Shown: positions 17,439-26,000 of the stretch, piece after piece
Numbering within the stretch: the first letter of the stretch is position 1
How the letters are laid out: the number at the start of each line of letters is the position of its first letter
Assembly: GCA_028293125.1 (NCBI GenBank)
Contig: JAQGPJ010000010.1
Location: 88,954 to 152,953, forward strand
Direction: 5' to 3'
From: Verrucomicrobiales bacterium
GTDB lineage: Bacteria; Verrucomicrobiota; Verrucomicrobiia; Verrucomicrobiales; V1-33
DNA: 64,000 bases
Position numbers and translations under genes: made by a program
Notes under the pieces: model-generated
The model's input: only the letters and a program-made list of their open reading frames with translations
Database searches by the model: none
What the model was told of the DNA's origin: nothing

Positions 17439-18734
17439 TCAGGCAAACAGGGAGGTTATCGCCTTTCCTTTGTCCGCCACGGTGAACGGACGGCCACTCG
17501 GGGAAATGACAACCTGCTCGACCGGCAGCCCCAGGGAGTGGGCGATGGTGGCGTTGAAATCCTGGGGAGTGGTCAGGTTCTCAACCACCTTGCTGCCGCT
17601 GGCGTCGGTTTTGCCGTAGGTCCGGCCGCCCTTGATGCCGCCGCCGGCAAGGACGCAGGAGAAGGCTTTGGGATAGTGGTCACGTCCATCCTCATGCTCG
17701 GAGACGATCTCCGGCGTGCGGCCGAACTCCGTGGCCACCACCACCAGCGTCTCCTCCAGCATGCCGCGGCGGTGCAGGTCCGCCAGCAGGGCGCTGAAGC
17801 CGTCGTCCAGATCCTTGCAGCGGGCGGGCACGGTGGTGAAATTGTCATAGTGCGTGTCCCAGCCGCCATGGGTGACCTGGATGAAGCGGACCCCGTGCTC
17901 CACCAGCCGGCGGGCGAGGAGACATCCCTGCGCGAAGCGGCTGGGACCGTAAAATTCCTTGATCTCGGTCGGCTCCTTGGTGAGGTCGAAGGCTTTCAGA
18001 TCCTCGGAATGCATGATGCGCAGGGCGTCACTGTAAAGCCCCTCGTGGTCGCGGATGGCGGAACTGCTGACGACCGTGTGGAACTGCTTGTTCAGGGCAT
18101 CCGCCAGTTTCAGGCGTTTGGTGAAGTCATCCTCGCTGATGGAGCCGGGCTTGATACTGTCCTGAAGCCCGGCATTCGGGTCCCCGATGGGCACGCCCGC
18201 GAATTTGGCTCCCATGAACCCGCCGTTCACCAGATTCGGATCCCCGCTGATGGAGACGAATCCGGGGATGTTGTTGTTCCGCTTGCCGGCCAGGCGCATG
18301 ACCCACGACCCCATGGCCGGATGCACGATGGTGCCGCGCATGGTGTAGCTGCGCTCCAGCAGATACTGGCCCTGCTCATGCGCGCCCTGCGTGGTGCTCA
18401 TGCCGTTCATCAGCACCATGTGCTGCAGCTGTTTGGCGGACTTGGGCAGATTTTCCGAAATCTGAATACCCGCGGCAGTGGTGTCGATGGCCTTTGTTTT
18501 GCCCATCACCGTGGCGTTGCCGGGCTTCACATCCCAAGTGTCCAGATGGCTCATGCCGCCGGCCATCATCAGGAAGATGACGCTTTTGGCGGCACGGGGA
18601 CGGTTGGGCACAAAATCCGCCGCCGAGGCCACGGAATTGCCGAACATGGGGGCCAGCGAAATGCCGAAAGCGGACTTCGCCATTTTGATCATCAGCTCAC
18701 GGCGGGTGAATTCGTCGGCTTTATGGAAGTTCAT
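17439..18734 (-). CDS. DUF1501 family protein (sulfatase-fold, Tat-type signal)
   Basis: The protein has 431 residues. The N-terminus TRRELMIKMAKSAFGISLAP looks like a Tat signal with a twin Arg. The body matches DUF1501: SVIFLMMAGGMSHLDTWDVKPG near residue 55, FIQVTHGGWDTHYDN near residue 285 and LVVVATEFGRTPE near residue 330, then HEDGRDHYPKAFSCVLAGGG. The fold is related to alkaline phosphatase and sulfatase enzymes, but no substrate is assigned. The leader before ATG is 18 of 20 pyrimidines. It lies between the DUF1549/DUF1553 gene and the PSCyt1-LRR gene with short gaps (93 and 56 bases), so the three are probably one transcript and act together outside the cytoplasm. Confidence 0.9.
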   Translation of the reverse strand: MNFHKADEFTRRELMIKMAKSAFGISLAPMFGNSVASAADFVPNRPRAAKSVIFLMMAGGMSHLDTWDVKPGNATVMGKTKAIDTTAAGIQISENLPKSAKQLQHMVLMNGMSTTQGAHEQGQYLLERSYTMRGTIVHPAMGSWVMRLAGKRNNNIPGFVSISGDPNLVNGGFMGAKFAGVPIGDPNAGLQDSIKPGSISEDDFTKRLKLADALNKQFHTVVSSSAIRDHEGLYSDALRIMHSEDLKAFDLTKEPTEIKEFYGPSRFAQGCLLARRLVEHGVRFIQVTHGGWDTHYDNFTTVPARCKDLDDGFSALLADLHRRGMLEETLVVVATEFGRTPEIVSEHEDGRDHYPKAFSCVLAGGGIKGGRTYGKTDASGSKVVENLTTPQDFNATIAHSLGLPVEQVVISPSGRPFTVADKGKAITSLFA

Positions 18735-18827
18735 GGGAAGATGGAAAGGTGGGATGGGAATTCAGCAGTCCAAGGACGGATGGAGCGGGAGTGGGCGGGG
18801 CGCTGCCGCCCGGCCCATCCCGCCGGC

Positions 18828-20852
18828 TTACAGGATAAAGATGAACTCGTTGGAGTTGAGCAGGGCGTAGAGAATGTTTTTGATGCCGTCCCGGCCCTTT
18901 TTAGCCTCGGGAAGCATGAGGTCCATCTCCGCGGGAGTGGGCTGGCGGCTGAGGATGGTGATGAAGGCGGCGCGCACCTTGTCCTCGGGCGTGGCGGCGT
19001 CGTTAATGGCTTTGTAGATCAGAGCCTTGCTGTCGCCGATGATGTTTTTCTCCACATGGCCATTGATCAGGGAGAGCACCTGGGTCACGTCGGAGTCCGT
19101 GGAGCCGCCCTCGATCACCTCGCGGCTGCTCTGGCCGAACTTCCGCAGGAAGTGATCGGGCGGGGTGGGGGAGGGGAGCTCGTAGGACCGCAGGAACGCT
19201 TTGGAGTATCCGGCCCATTTGGCGGGATCCTGCATGGCGGAAGCCTTGCTGTCGCCGGCGGCGGTCATGCTGCTTTCCATCATCATCATGGAGTCATCGC
19301 TTTTTTTGCCGCCGCCGCTTTTGAGCTGGGCGGCGGTTTTGTCCACCCATGCGTTCATCTCACGGATGCGGTTGGCGGTATCCTTGGGATCCTTCCCTTT
19401 TTTCAGTTCCTCATAGATGGCGTAGGCGCTCTGGCCGATGACTTGGCCGTAAACCGCAGCTGCGGGGCTGAGGGAGCCGCCCTTGCGGTAATCGATGTTC
19501 GGCACCACCAGCGCGGCCATGGAATCCCAGACCTGCTCAGCCTTCATGCGGCGCACCGCGCGACCGTTGAAGGCGTAGGGCATTTTGGGATCCACAGACC
19601 CGGGATTGGTGCCCAGGGCGTAGGCGCGGCTGTTGAAGAGAACCTTCTGGAAGGTTCTCAGATCGTAGTTCACCTCCTTCATCAGCTGCTCCAGGTAGGT
19701 CATGACCTCCGGATTGCTGATCACGGTGCCGGCGGGGTTCTCCTTGGAGACCTCCACAAACTTGTCCACCGGTTCGAACAGGCCGATGCCCATCACCTTT
19801 TTCCACATGCGGTTGGCGATGAGGAGCGTGAAGCGGGGATTCTGCGGGTTGATCACCCACTTGGCGAACTTCATGCGGGCGTCATTGATCTCCTCGCGGC
19901 GGGTGTTGCCGGCCCCGGGGTAGATGGACTTGGCGCGGACCGCCTCCTCGGGCTTGCCGCCCTTCCCTTTGAAGTCCATGGGCAGCTTGATGATTCCGTC
20001 GCCGCCGCCGGTCACGCCGAAGTCGTAGATGTTGTCATACAGCCAGCGGTAAAGATCGCGCCGCAGGCGGTCCTGCTCGGCGTTTTTGCCGTTGTACTTT
20101 TCGTTCGCATGCTTGGAGAGCTCATCCCGGTGACCGGTCTCCAAGCCGTGGGTGAAGGCGGACATCTCGTAGAAGTCGAGCTGCTTCCATTTGTCGTAGG
20201 GGTGGTCATGGCACTGCGCGCACTCGATATGGGTGCCGAGGAAAATGCGCGTGGTGTTTGCCATGTTGTCGAGCGGCATGCCGCGGTCGCGCTCGAAGTA
20301 GCCCACCGCGCCTTTGCCCTCCTCCCAGCCGTCGCCCTCGGTGGTCAGCAGTTCATAGGTGAGTTTGTCGTAGGGCTTGTTGGAGGCCGCGCTCTCCCGG
20401 ATCCAGCGCAGATAGGGCACCCCGCTGCGGGTGCCGTCACTGCCCAGCCGGCTTGTGGCCCGGAGCAGGTCCAAGTAATAATTGTACATGCTGCCGGTGT
20501 AGCCCTCCGACTTCAGCAGGGTGTCCACCAGTTTTTCCCGTTTGTCCGGGGCGGTGTCGTTCAGGAAAGTGATGGCCTCCTCATAGGTGGGGATGCGGCC
20601 GGCGGCGTCCAGATACAGGCGGCGCATCCAGCGGGAGTCGTCCACCGCTGGCAGGGGGGTGACGTTCTTTTTCTTGAAGTCATTGGCGAGGCGTCGGTCA
20701 ATTTCTGAGGCCGCCTTTTTGATGAAAACAGGGTCGTTGTCGGGGTCAGTGGTTTTTTTTGCCAGTTGGGCGGAAACCGTGCCGGTGAGACAGAGCACCG
20801 CCGTTCCAAGACAGGCGGTGCGCAGAAGGAGGGTAAAGGTGGCCCGGATCAT
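18828..20852 (-). CDS. DUF1549/DUF1553 (PSCyt2/PSD1) domain protein
   Basis: The protein has 674 residues with a Sec signal peptide (LLLRTACLGTAVLCLTGTVSAQ). The N-terminal DUF1549 part has DDSRWMRRLYLDAAGRIPTY near residue 70, and CAQCHDHPYDKWKQ near residue 215, which is a CxxCH heme-type motif. The C-terminal DUF1553 part includes NPQNPRFTLLIANRMWKKVM near residue 340 and FNGRAVRRMKAEQVWDSM near residue 430. An acidic Ser/Met-rich insert with Lys runs sits near residue 520. This is the first gene of the PVC cytochrome trio on the minus strand. The family is greatly expanded in Planctomycetes and Verrucomicrobia and probably acts in the periplasm. No catalytic role is known. The start is preceded by a C/T-rich leader, 17 of 20 bases. 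Confidence 0.9.
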   Translation of the reverse strand: MIRATFTLLLRTACLGTAVLCLTGTVSAQLAKKTTDPDNDPVFIKKAASEIDRRLANDFKKKNVTPLPAVDDSRWMRRLYLDAAGRIPTYEEAITFLNDTAPDKREKLVDTLLKSEGYTGSMYNYYLDLLRATSRLGSDGTRSGVPYLRWIRESAASNKPYDKLTYELLTTEGDGWEEGKGAVGYFERDRGMPLDNMANTTRIFLGTHIECAQCHDHPYDKWKQLDFYEMSAFTHGLETGHRDELSKHANEKYNGKNAEQDRLRRDLYRWLYDNIYDFGVTGGGDGIIKLPMDFKGKGGKPEEAVRAKSIYPGAGNTRREEINDARMKFAKWVINPQNPRFTLLIANRMWKKVMGIGLFEPVDKFVEVSKENPAGTVISNPEVMTYLEQLMKEVNYDLRTFQKVLFNSRAYALGTNPGSVDPKMPYAFNGRAVRRMKAEQVWDSMAALVVPNIDYRKGGSLSPAAAVYGQVIGQSAYAIYEELKKGKDPKDTANRIREMNAWVDKTAAQLKSGGGKKSDDSMMMMESSMTAAGDSKASAMQDPAKWAGYSKAFLRSYELPSPTPPDHFLRKFGQSSREVIEGGSTDSDVTQVLSLINGHVEKNIIGDSKALIYKAINDAATPEDKVRAAFITILSRQPTPAEMDLMLPEAKKGRDGIKNILYALLNSNEFIFIL

Positions 20853-21050
20853 GGAAGGAAGGGAAACTGGTAGAAAAACGTCGGATGGGAGACCTTGTAT
20901 TAGAGAGCAATTTGTTCATTAACGCCAGAAAAAGTCTCTGCGGACCCACGCCTTCGGGGATTCCCTGATCCGGAACAATCGGGGAAATCACCGGGTTTTA
21001 ACCAGTCTGGTTTCGTATCCAGCGAAGGGTTTCAGTGCTGTTGTCTGCTA

Positions 21051-22181
21051 TTAAAAACGACCGGTGCCGGCATGCGGAGGCATTTGCGGATGCTGCGGAT
21101 TCTCCGCTTTTCCGGCGTCGGCTTCACGGGCGGTGATCTCCGTGACCGCCCACACGGCATGCTCCGCGATGAGCGGATGAGGATCCGCGGCCGCCATCCG
21201 CAGGGCGGGCAGATCCGCGGCGATGCCGGTGTTGCCGAGTACGGTGCAGACATTCCGCAGAAAAGCGGGGCGCTTGATGCGGCGGATGGGGCTGTGCCGG
21301 AAGAGGTTCCGGAAAGTGTCATCCGTCAGGGTCAGGAAATCACGCGGGGACCATTGGGCCACAAAGGGCCGGGTGGCAAAGGCGGCTTCGCGCGAATCCT
21401 GGGCGAAGCGGTTCCACGGACAGGCCGCCAGGCAGTCGTCGCAGCCGTACAGCCGGTCTCCGATGGCGCGGCGGAATTCCAGCGGGATGGCGCTTTTGGA
21501 CTCGATGGTTAGATAGGAGACGCATCTTCTGGCATCGACATGACGGGGCGAGGTGATGGCCCCCGTGGGGCAGGCATTGATGCACCGCATGCATTTGCCG
21601 CAATGGTCCGCCAAAGGTTTGTCCGGGGCGATGGCGAGGGTGGTCAGGATTTCGCCCAGGAAAAAATAACATCCCATCCGCGGATGGATCTGGATGGTGC
21701 TTTTTCCATTCCATCCCAGTCCCGAGGCGCTGGCCCAGTCGCGCTCCAGCACCGGGCCGGTGTCCGCATACAGCCGCTGAGCGCCGCCCTGGTCCTCCAG
21801 CCATTCACAAAGATCGCGCAGTTTGCCATCCAGAACCTCATGATAGTCATCCCCCCAGGCGTAACGGGCGATCCGGCCGCGGAGCGGGGAGAGGCCGGGC
21901 GCGGACGGCACCGGTCCGGAGCCGGCAGGGGAAGGGAGAGTCGGGGACAGGGGAGGAGGCTCCGCCTGGTAATAATTCAGCGCCACGGTGATGACGGACC
22001 GGATGCTGGGCAGGACTTCGCGGGGATCCTTGCGGCGGTTGGGGTTTTTGGCCATCCAGTCCATTTCGCCGTGCTCGCCGGCATCGATCCATTGCTGATA
22101 CTGCTCCGCATGGGCGGCGGGACCGGTGACGGCGGCGATGCGGCAGTCGTCCAGACCGAGAGTGGCGGCAATCTGTTTCAC
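21051..22181 (-). CDS. queG: Epoxyqueuosine reductase QueG
   Basis: From GTG at 22181 the protein has 376 residues, the usual family length. The frame stays open to ATG at 22400, but that would add a Pro-rich stretch overlapping aroK, so the GTG is preferred; TTG starts near 22230 are also possible. The DUF1730 N-terminal part has GEHGEMDWMAKNP near residue 35. Two [4Fe-4S] motifs follow: CGKCMRCINACPTGAI and, later, CDDCLAACPWN with CVSYLTIE between them. A HEAT-like tail ends the protein. QueG reduces epoxyqueuosine to queuosine in the wobble base of certain tRNAs, using cobalamin, in the cytoplasm. It follows aroK on the same strand. Confidence 0.88.
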   Translation of the reverse strand: MKQIAATLGLDDCRIAAVTGPAAHAEQYQQWIDAGEHGEMDWMAKNPNRRKDPREVLPSIRSVITVALNYYQAEPPPLSPTLPSPAGSGPVPSAPGLSPLRGRIARYAWGDDYHEVLDGKLRDLCEWLEDQGGAQRLYADTGPVLERDWASASGLGWNGKSTIQIHPRMGCYFFLGEILTTLAIAPDKPLADHCGKCMRCINACPTGAITSPRHVDARRCVSYLTIESKSAIPLEFRRAIGDRLYGCDDCLAACPWNRFAQDSREAAFATRPFVAQWSPRDFLTLTDDTFRNLFRHSPIRRIKRPAFLRNVCTVLGNTGIAADLPALRMAAADPHPLIAEHAVWAVTEITAREADAGKAENPQHPQMPPHAGTGRF

Positions 22182-22323
22182 GGATGTAGCCAGAAGCTGC
22201 GGATCCGGTGCCGCTGAAGGGTCTGGAAGGAGTGGAGGCAAAAGCAAATCGGGGAGAGACAGGAATGGAAAGCCGCCACACCGGATGCTAACCGGAGCGG
22301 ATGGAGTGATCCCTCCGGGTGTT

Positions 22324-22905
22324 TCAGGTGGAAGCGGAGGATGGCTTCGGGCAGACGGCTTTGGAGGCAAAATAAAAGCGGGCGGATTCCGCCAGTCCAT
22401 AGGCGGCCTCCTCCGGTGTCACTTCAGAGACATCGGCTTCCAGAATGGCTGCGGAGGCGTACAGCGCCAGGCGGCGGGTGAGCAGTTCGCTGACGGTCAG
22501 CCGGGGGTTCGGCGTGCGGAGCAGCGGGCGGTCCTGATTCCGACAGATGCGGGAATAGATGACGTCCTCCGGGGGATTCAGCCAGATGACAAATCCCAGG
22601 TCCTTCAGCTTCGGCAGATTGTCAGGCACCGTGACCACACCGCCCCCGGTGGCGATGACGGCGCGCGGGGCGGTGATCAGCTCCGTGAGCACCGCGGATT
22701 CACGGCGGCGGAAGCCGGCCTCCCCCTCCTCCTCAAAAATCCGGGGAATGGACTGACGGGCCTGCTGCGCGATAAGATGATCCATGTCCACGAACGGCAG
22801 CCCCAACTGCCGGGCCAGCAGCGAGCCGACGGTGGTTTTCCCGGAGCCCATAAAACCGATGAGGACCACATGCTGTGCCGGCGGGCCTGAATCTTTTGAA
22901 TACAT
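22324..22905 (-). CDS. aroK: Shikimate kinase
   Basis: The protein has 193 residues from ATG at 22905; a further start at 22938 would add only eleven residues. The P-loop is IGFMGSGKTTVG (residues about 16-27). The shikimate-binding motif follows as PFVDMDHLI, then IFEEEGEAGFRRRES, and ATGGGVV near residue 85 is the third signature. Arg in NQDRPLL belongs to the lid. The enzyme phosphorylates shikimate at the 3-hydroxyl using ATP, in the pathway to chorismate and aromatic amino acids. It lies upstream of queG on the same strand, with queG probably starting about 140 bases past the stop. No other aro gene is in the window; trpF lies far away at the right edge. Confidence 0.92.
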   Translation of the reverse strand: MYSKDSGPPAQHVVLIGFMGSGKTTVGSLLARQLGLPFVDMDHLIAQQARQSIPRIFEEEGEAGFRRRESAVLTELITAPRAVIATGGGVVTVPDNLPKLKDLGFVIWLNPPEDVIYSRICRNQDRPLLRTPNPRLTVSELLTRRLALYASAAILEADVSEVTPEEAAYGLAESARFYFASKAVCPKPSSAST

Positions 22906-23028
22906 GAAAGCACCCTCGCCCCGGGAGGCCCCCGGCACAAGTGCCCAGCCGGGGAGAGGGGGAGGGACGGGGAGAGGAGGGGTTATTGGTTATTGGGAAT
23001 GAGGGATGGCGGTTGGTTTGGAGTGGGG

Positions 23029-26000
23029 TCAGGGGAGGGAGGCGCTCAGGCGGTAGAAGCGGCGGGTGGTTTCCGTGCTGCGGGATGTGTCCGGCAGGGG
23101 CCTGAAGGTCACCGTGTCCCGGCCATCTGTTCCTGTGGTGACTTCCATGGTTCCGATAGCCGGGGTCCAGTCCGGGGAATCATCCAGACGGGTGGCAGTT
23201 TCTATTACCAGAGCGGCGTCTCCGGCGGATTGGGCACGGGAAAACTGGAGGGTGATGCCGCTGCCAGTGGCTTGAGCCGGGGCAACGGACAGCAGGGGGT
23301 GACTGATGGCATCGCGGGGCTGGGTGCCGGACGCATACTCCAGCAGATTCGGCGCGCCATCGGCGTCCGCATCGGCCAGGGGATCAGCGGGTTTCAGAGG
23401 GATGGCGGCAGCCCATGCGGCAAATCCCGGAGCGTCCGCTTTTCCGGGATTTCCGCCCGCCACGGTGCTGGTCCGCCAGTTGCCGGCCACAGAGGGATCG
23501 CTCTGACCGCTCCGGGGATTGAGCAACACCAGCGGGAATCCGGTGCCGTCCGTTCCGTCCGGCCAAGGGGAACTGTCCTTGTAGGTCAGCTCAAAAATTG
23601 TGGACCCGTCCGCCGCCGCCAGCCGCAGGGTTTCGCCGGAATTCGACAGCGCGGTGTCGTCGGCGAACGCGCCGGCGATGGTCAGTCCGGAGCCATAACG
23701 CAGGGTCATGGCTGCGGGGTTCTTCACCACCAGCATCCGGGCTCCGGGCGCCAGTCCGGTGAGGACCGCGTTGTTGAAGTCGAAGCTGATGCCGGCGGTG
23801 AAGCGGCAGTTCCGAAGCTGCACGGTCTGCGTGGAGATGTTCCACAGCTCCAGAAACTCAAAATCCCCGTCATCCGTGTAGCCGGCCGCCGCCTCCGCGG
23901 GAGAGGGATCGGCGGGATGGTAATGCAGCTTGCTGAGCACCAGATTGGCCGCCGAGGCCGGGACGCCGCTGATGAAGGTGGCCTCCGTCAGAGCTGACCA
24001 AGCACCGTTGGAGAGCGTGCGAGCCTTCACGGTCGGGGAGTTCCGCAGTGCCGGCGGGTGAGCGGCATCGTAGAGGCCGGCGGTGGGGGAGACCCCGCCA
24101 CTACTGCCTTTGGAGGCCACCAAACGGACGGAGCAGAGGAAGTCGCTGCTGGTGACGGACTGGTTCAGTCCCTGCACCGCCAGCACGTTGGCACCCACTT
24201 TCAGCAGTGGGCGGAAGGTGGCGTCGGGGATGTTGAAGGACTCGTAGTTCACGGCGTTGTCGTCTGAATTCAGAGCCGTGGCCGTGGAGTTCCATGATTC
24301 ACTGGCGGGGGCGTTCACCCGCTGGATCACCGTGCCGTTGAGGGCCGCCACCAGTCCATCGTCGTAGCGGGCCTGCAGGGCCAGGTTCTGCATGGCGTCG
24401 ATTTCAGCTTGGCTGGAGATTTGGAAGCTGATTCGGAAATAAGCCCCCGACCGGCGGCCATACATGGCGGCCTGGGTGTCGGTTTTGAAGAATGGTCGGT
24501 AGGTGGTGTCGAGATCGAAACCCAGTCCGTTCTGTCCTGTCTGCCAGGAGGCGGCATTGGAGGGGCCGGCCACTGTCCTCCAGGAGGTGCCGATGCCGGA
24601 GGTGGGCACCCACCAGGTGCAGGGCGCGCCGTCCTCAATCAGCGCCTGGGTGGAGATGGAACCCAGCGTGGAGGGATCCGTGCCATCCAAAGTGTAGTAA
24701 ATCTGCGCGCTGCCTCCCGTTTCCGCCAGCTTCAGGTCCAGTGGTGCCCCCGCCGCCACGGGCCCGCCGAAGGGCGTGAGCAGCGGCGCGGAAACGGAGG
24801 GGAACAGCCCCGTGGCCTGGAACTGGGAAAGCACCAGGGCGTTGCGCCCGGCCATGAAGGTATTCCGCAGCCAGTTGATCTCTGGTTTCCAATGGGTGTC
24901 GGGCGTCAGGGCGATGTTGTAGGGATCGTTGCGGTTCACATCCCCCCACCGCGCGGATTCCGCCAGGATGGGCAGCTGCAGCTGGGAGGCCAAGGAGTCC
25001 AGCCGGGCCTGGTTCGCTTCCGTGGTCATGGCTCCGCCGTTGAAAAAATGCCGCTGCAGGTGGTCGGCGAATTTCCGTCTGAACGCCGGAAACCCGCGCA
25101 TTTGGGCATACGGCCAGGCCACACTGCCCTGGGTGCCCACGCGGGTGCTGTCAAAATCAGCCACATCCTGGGCCGGTGGATAGGTCAGCCAGAAAGGGGG
25201 CGATCCGCCAGTGGCGAACAGGTTCGTCATCAGATGCGTGCCCATGCTCATTTCCCCGTCCCAGGAGTGAAACACATAACCGCCGGGGACCGTGCGTGAC
25301 CGCCGGGCCGCATACCAGTTCTTGTTGTCAAAATAACCGACCTGTCCCTCCTGGTTGCCGCTCTTCAGATAAATCGGCGAGCACCAGTCGTAGTCGCCGG
25401 CCCAGATGCGCACGATCAGGGAATCGATGTAGCTGTCCAGATCGATCATGGCGGCCAGGGCGGCGTAATCCTCATCCGAATTCACGCCCGCGTCCGCTTT
25501 GGCCAACACTTCATCCCAGGAGCTGCCGTCGCCGTCCAGCTGCGAATAGTTCTCGCCGATATAGGTGGGGTGATGGATGACATCCCAGTCCTCCGGCTTA
25601 CCGCCGTAGTGTGAGGAATAGTAGTCGGCATTGGGCCGCTCCTCCAAGTCATAGATACCCCAGTAAAGCCCATTCAGGTAAACGTGGACGTATCGGCCCC
25701 CGGGGCTGATGTGGCCCATGTCGTTCTCTGTCAGGCGCTGGAAGCGGTCGCGGGTGTAGGTGGCGTGCGGAGCCAGGATGTAGGGATCGTTTCCGAACGG
25801 CACCGCCCAGCCGTCGTGGCCTCCGGGCCGGAGCAGCAGCTGATTGAAGGTGTTGACACCGGAGCCGGGATAAAAGGGGTAGCGCAGCTTGTCCGTGCCG
25901 TATTTTTTCCGGAAGTAGAGGCGCATTGGCTTTTTGGGATGCTCGCGGGCATTGCCGCCGTGGATGCGCACACCGCAGTCGATCTGGCCGTCGGGGCTCA

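Noticed and set aside
17538..20708. Plus-strand open frame of 1056 codons antisense to the DUF1501 and DUF1549/DUF1553 genes
   Set aside because: It is low in recognisable motifs, His/Gly/Ala/Val-rich, and mirrors the minus-strand genes that have clear domains and signal peptides. High GC makes such antisense frames common.
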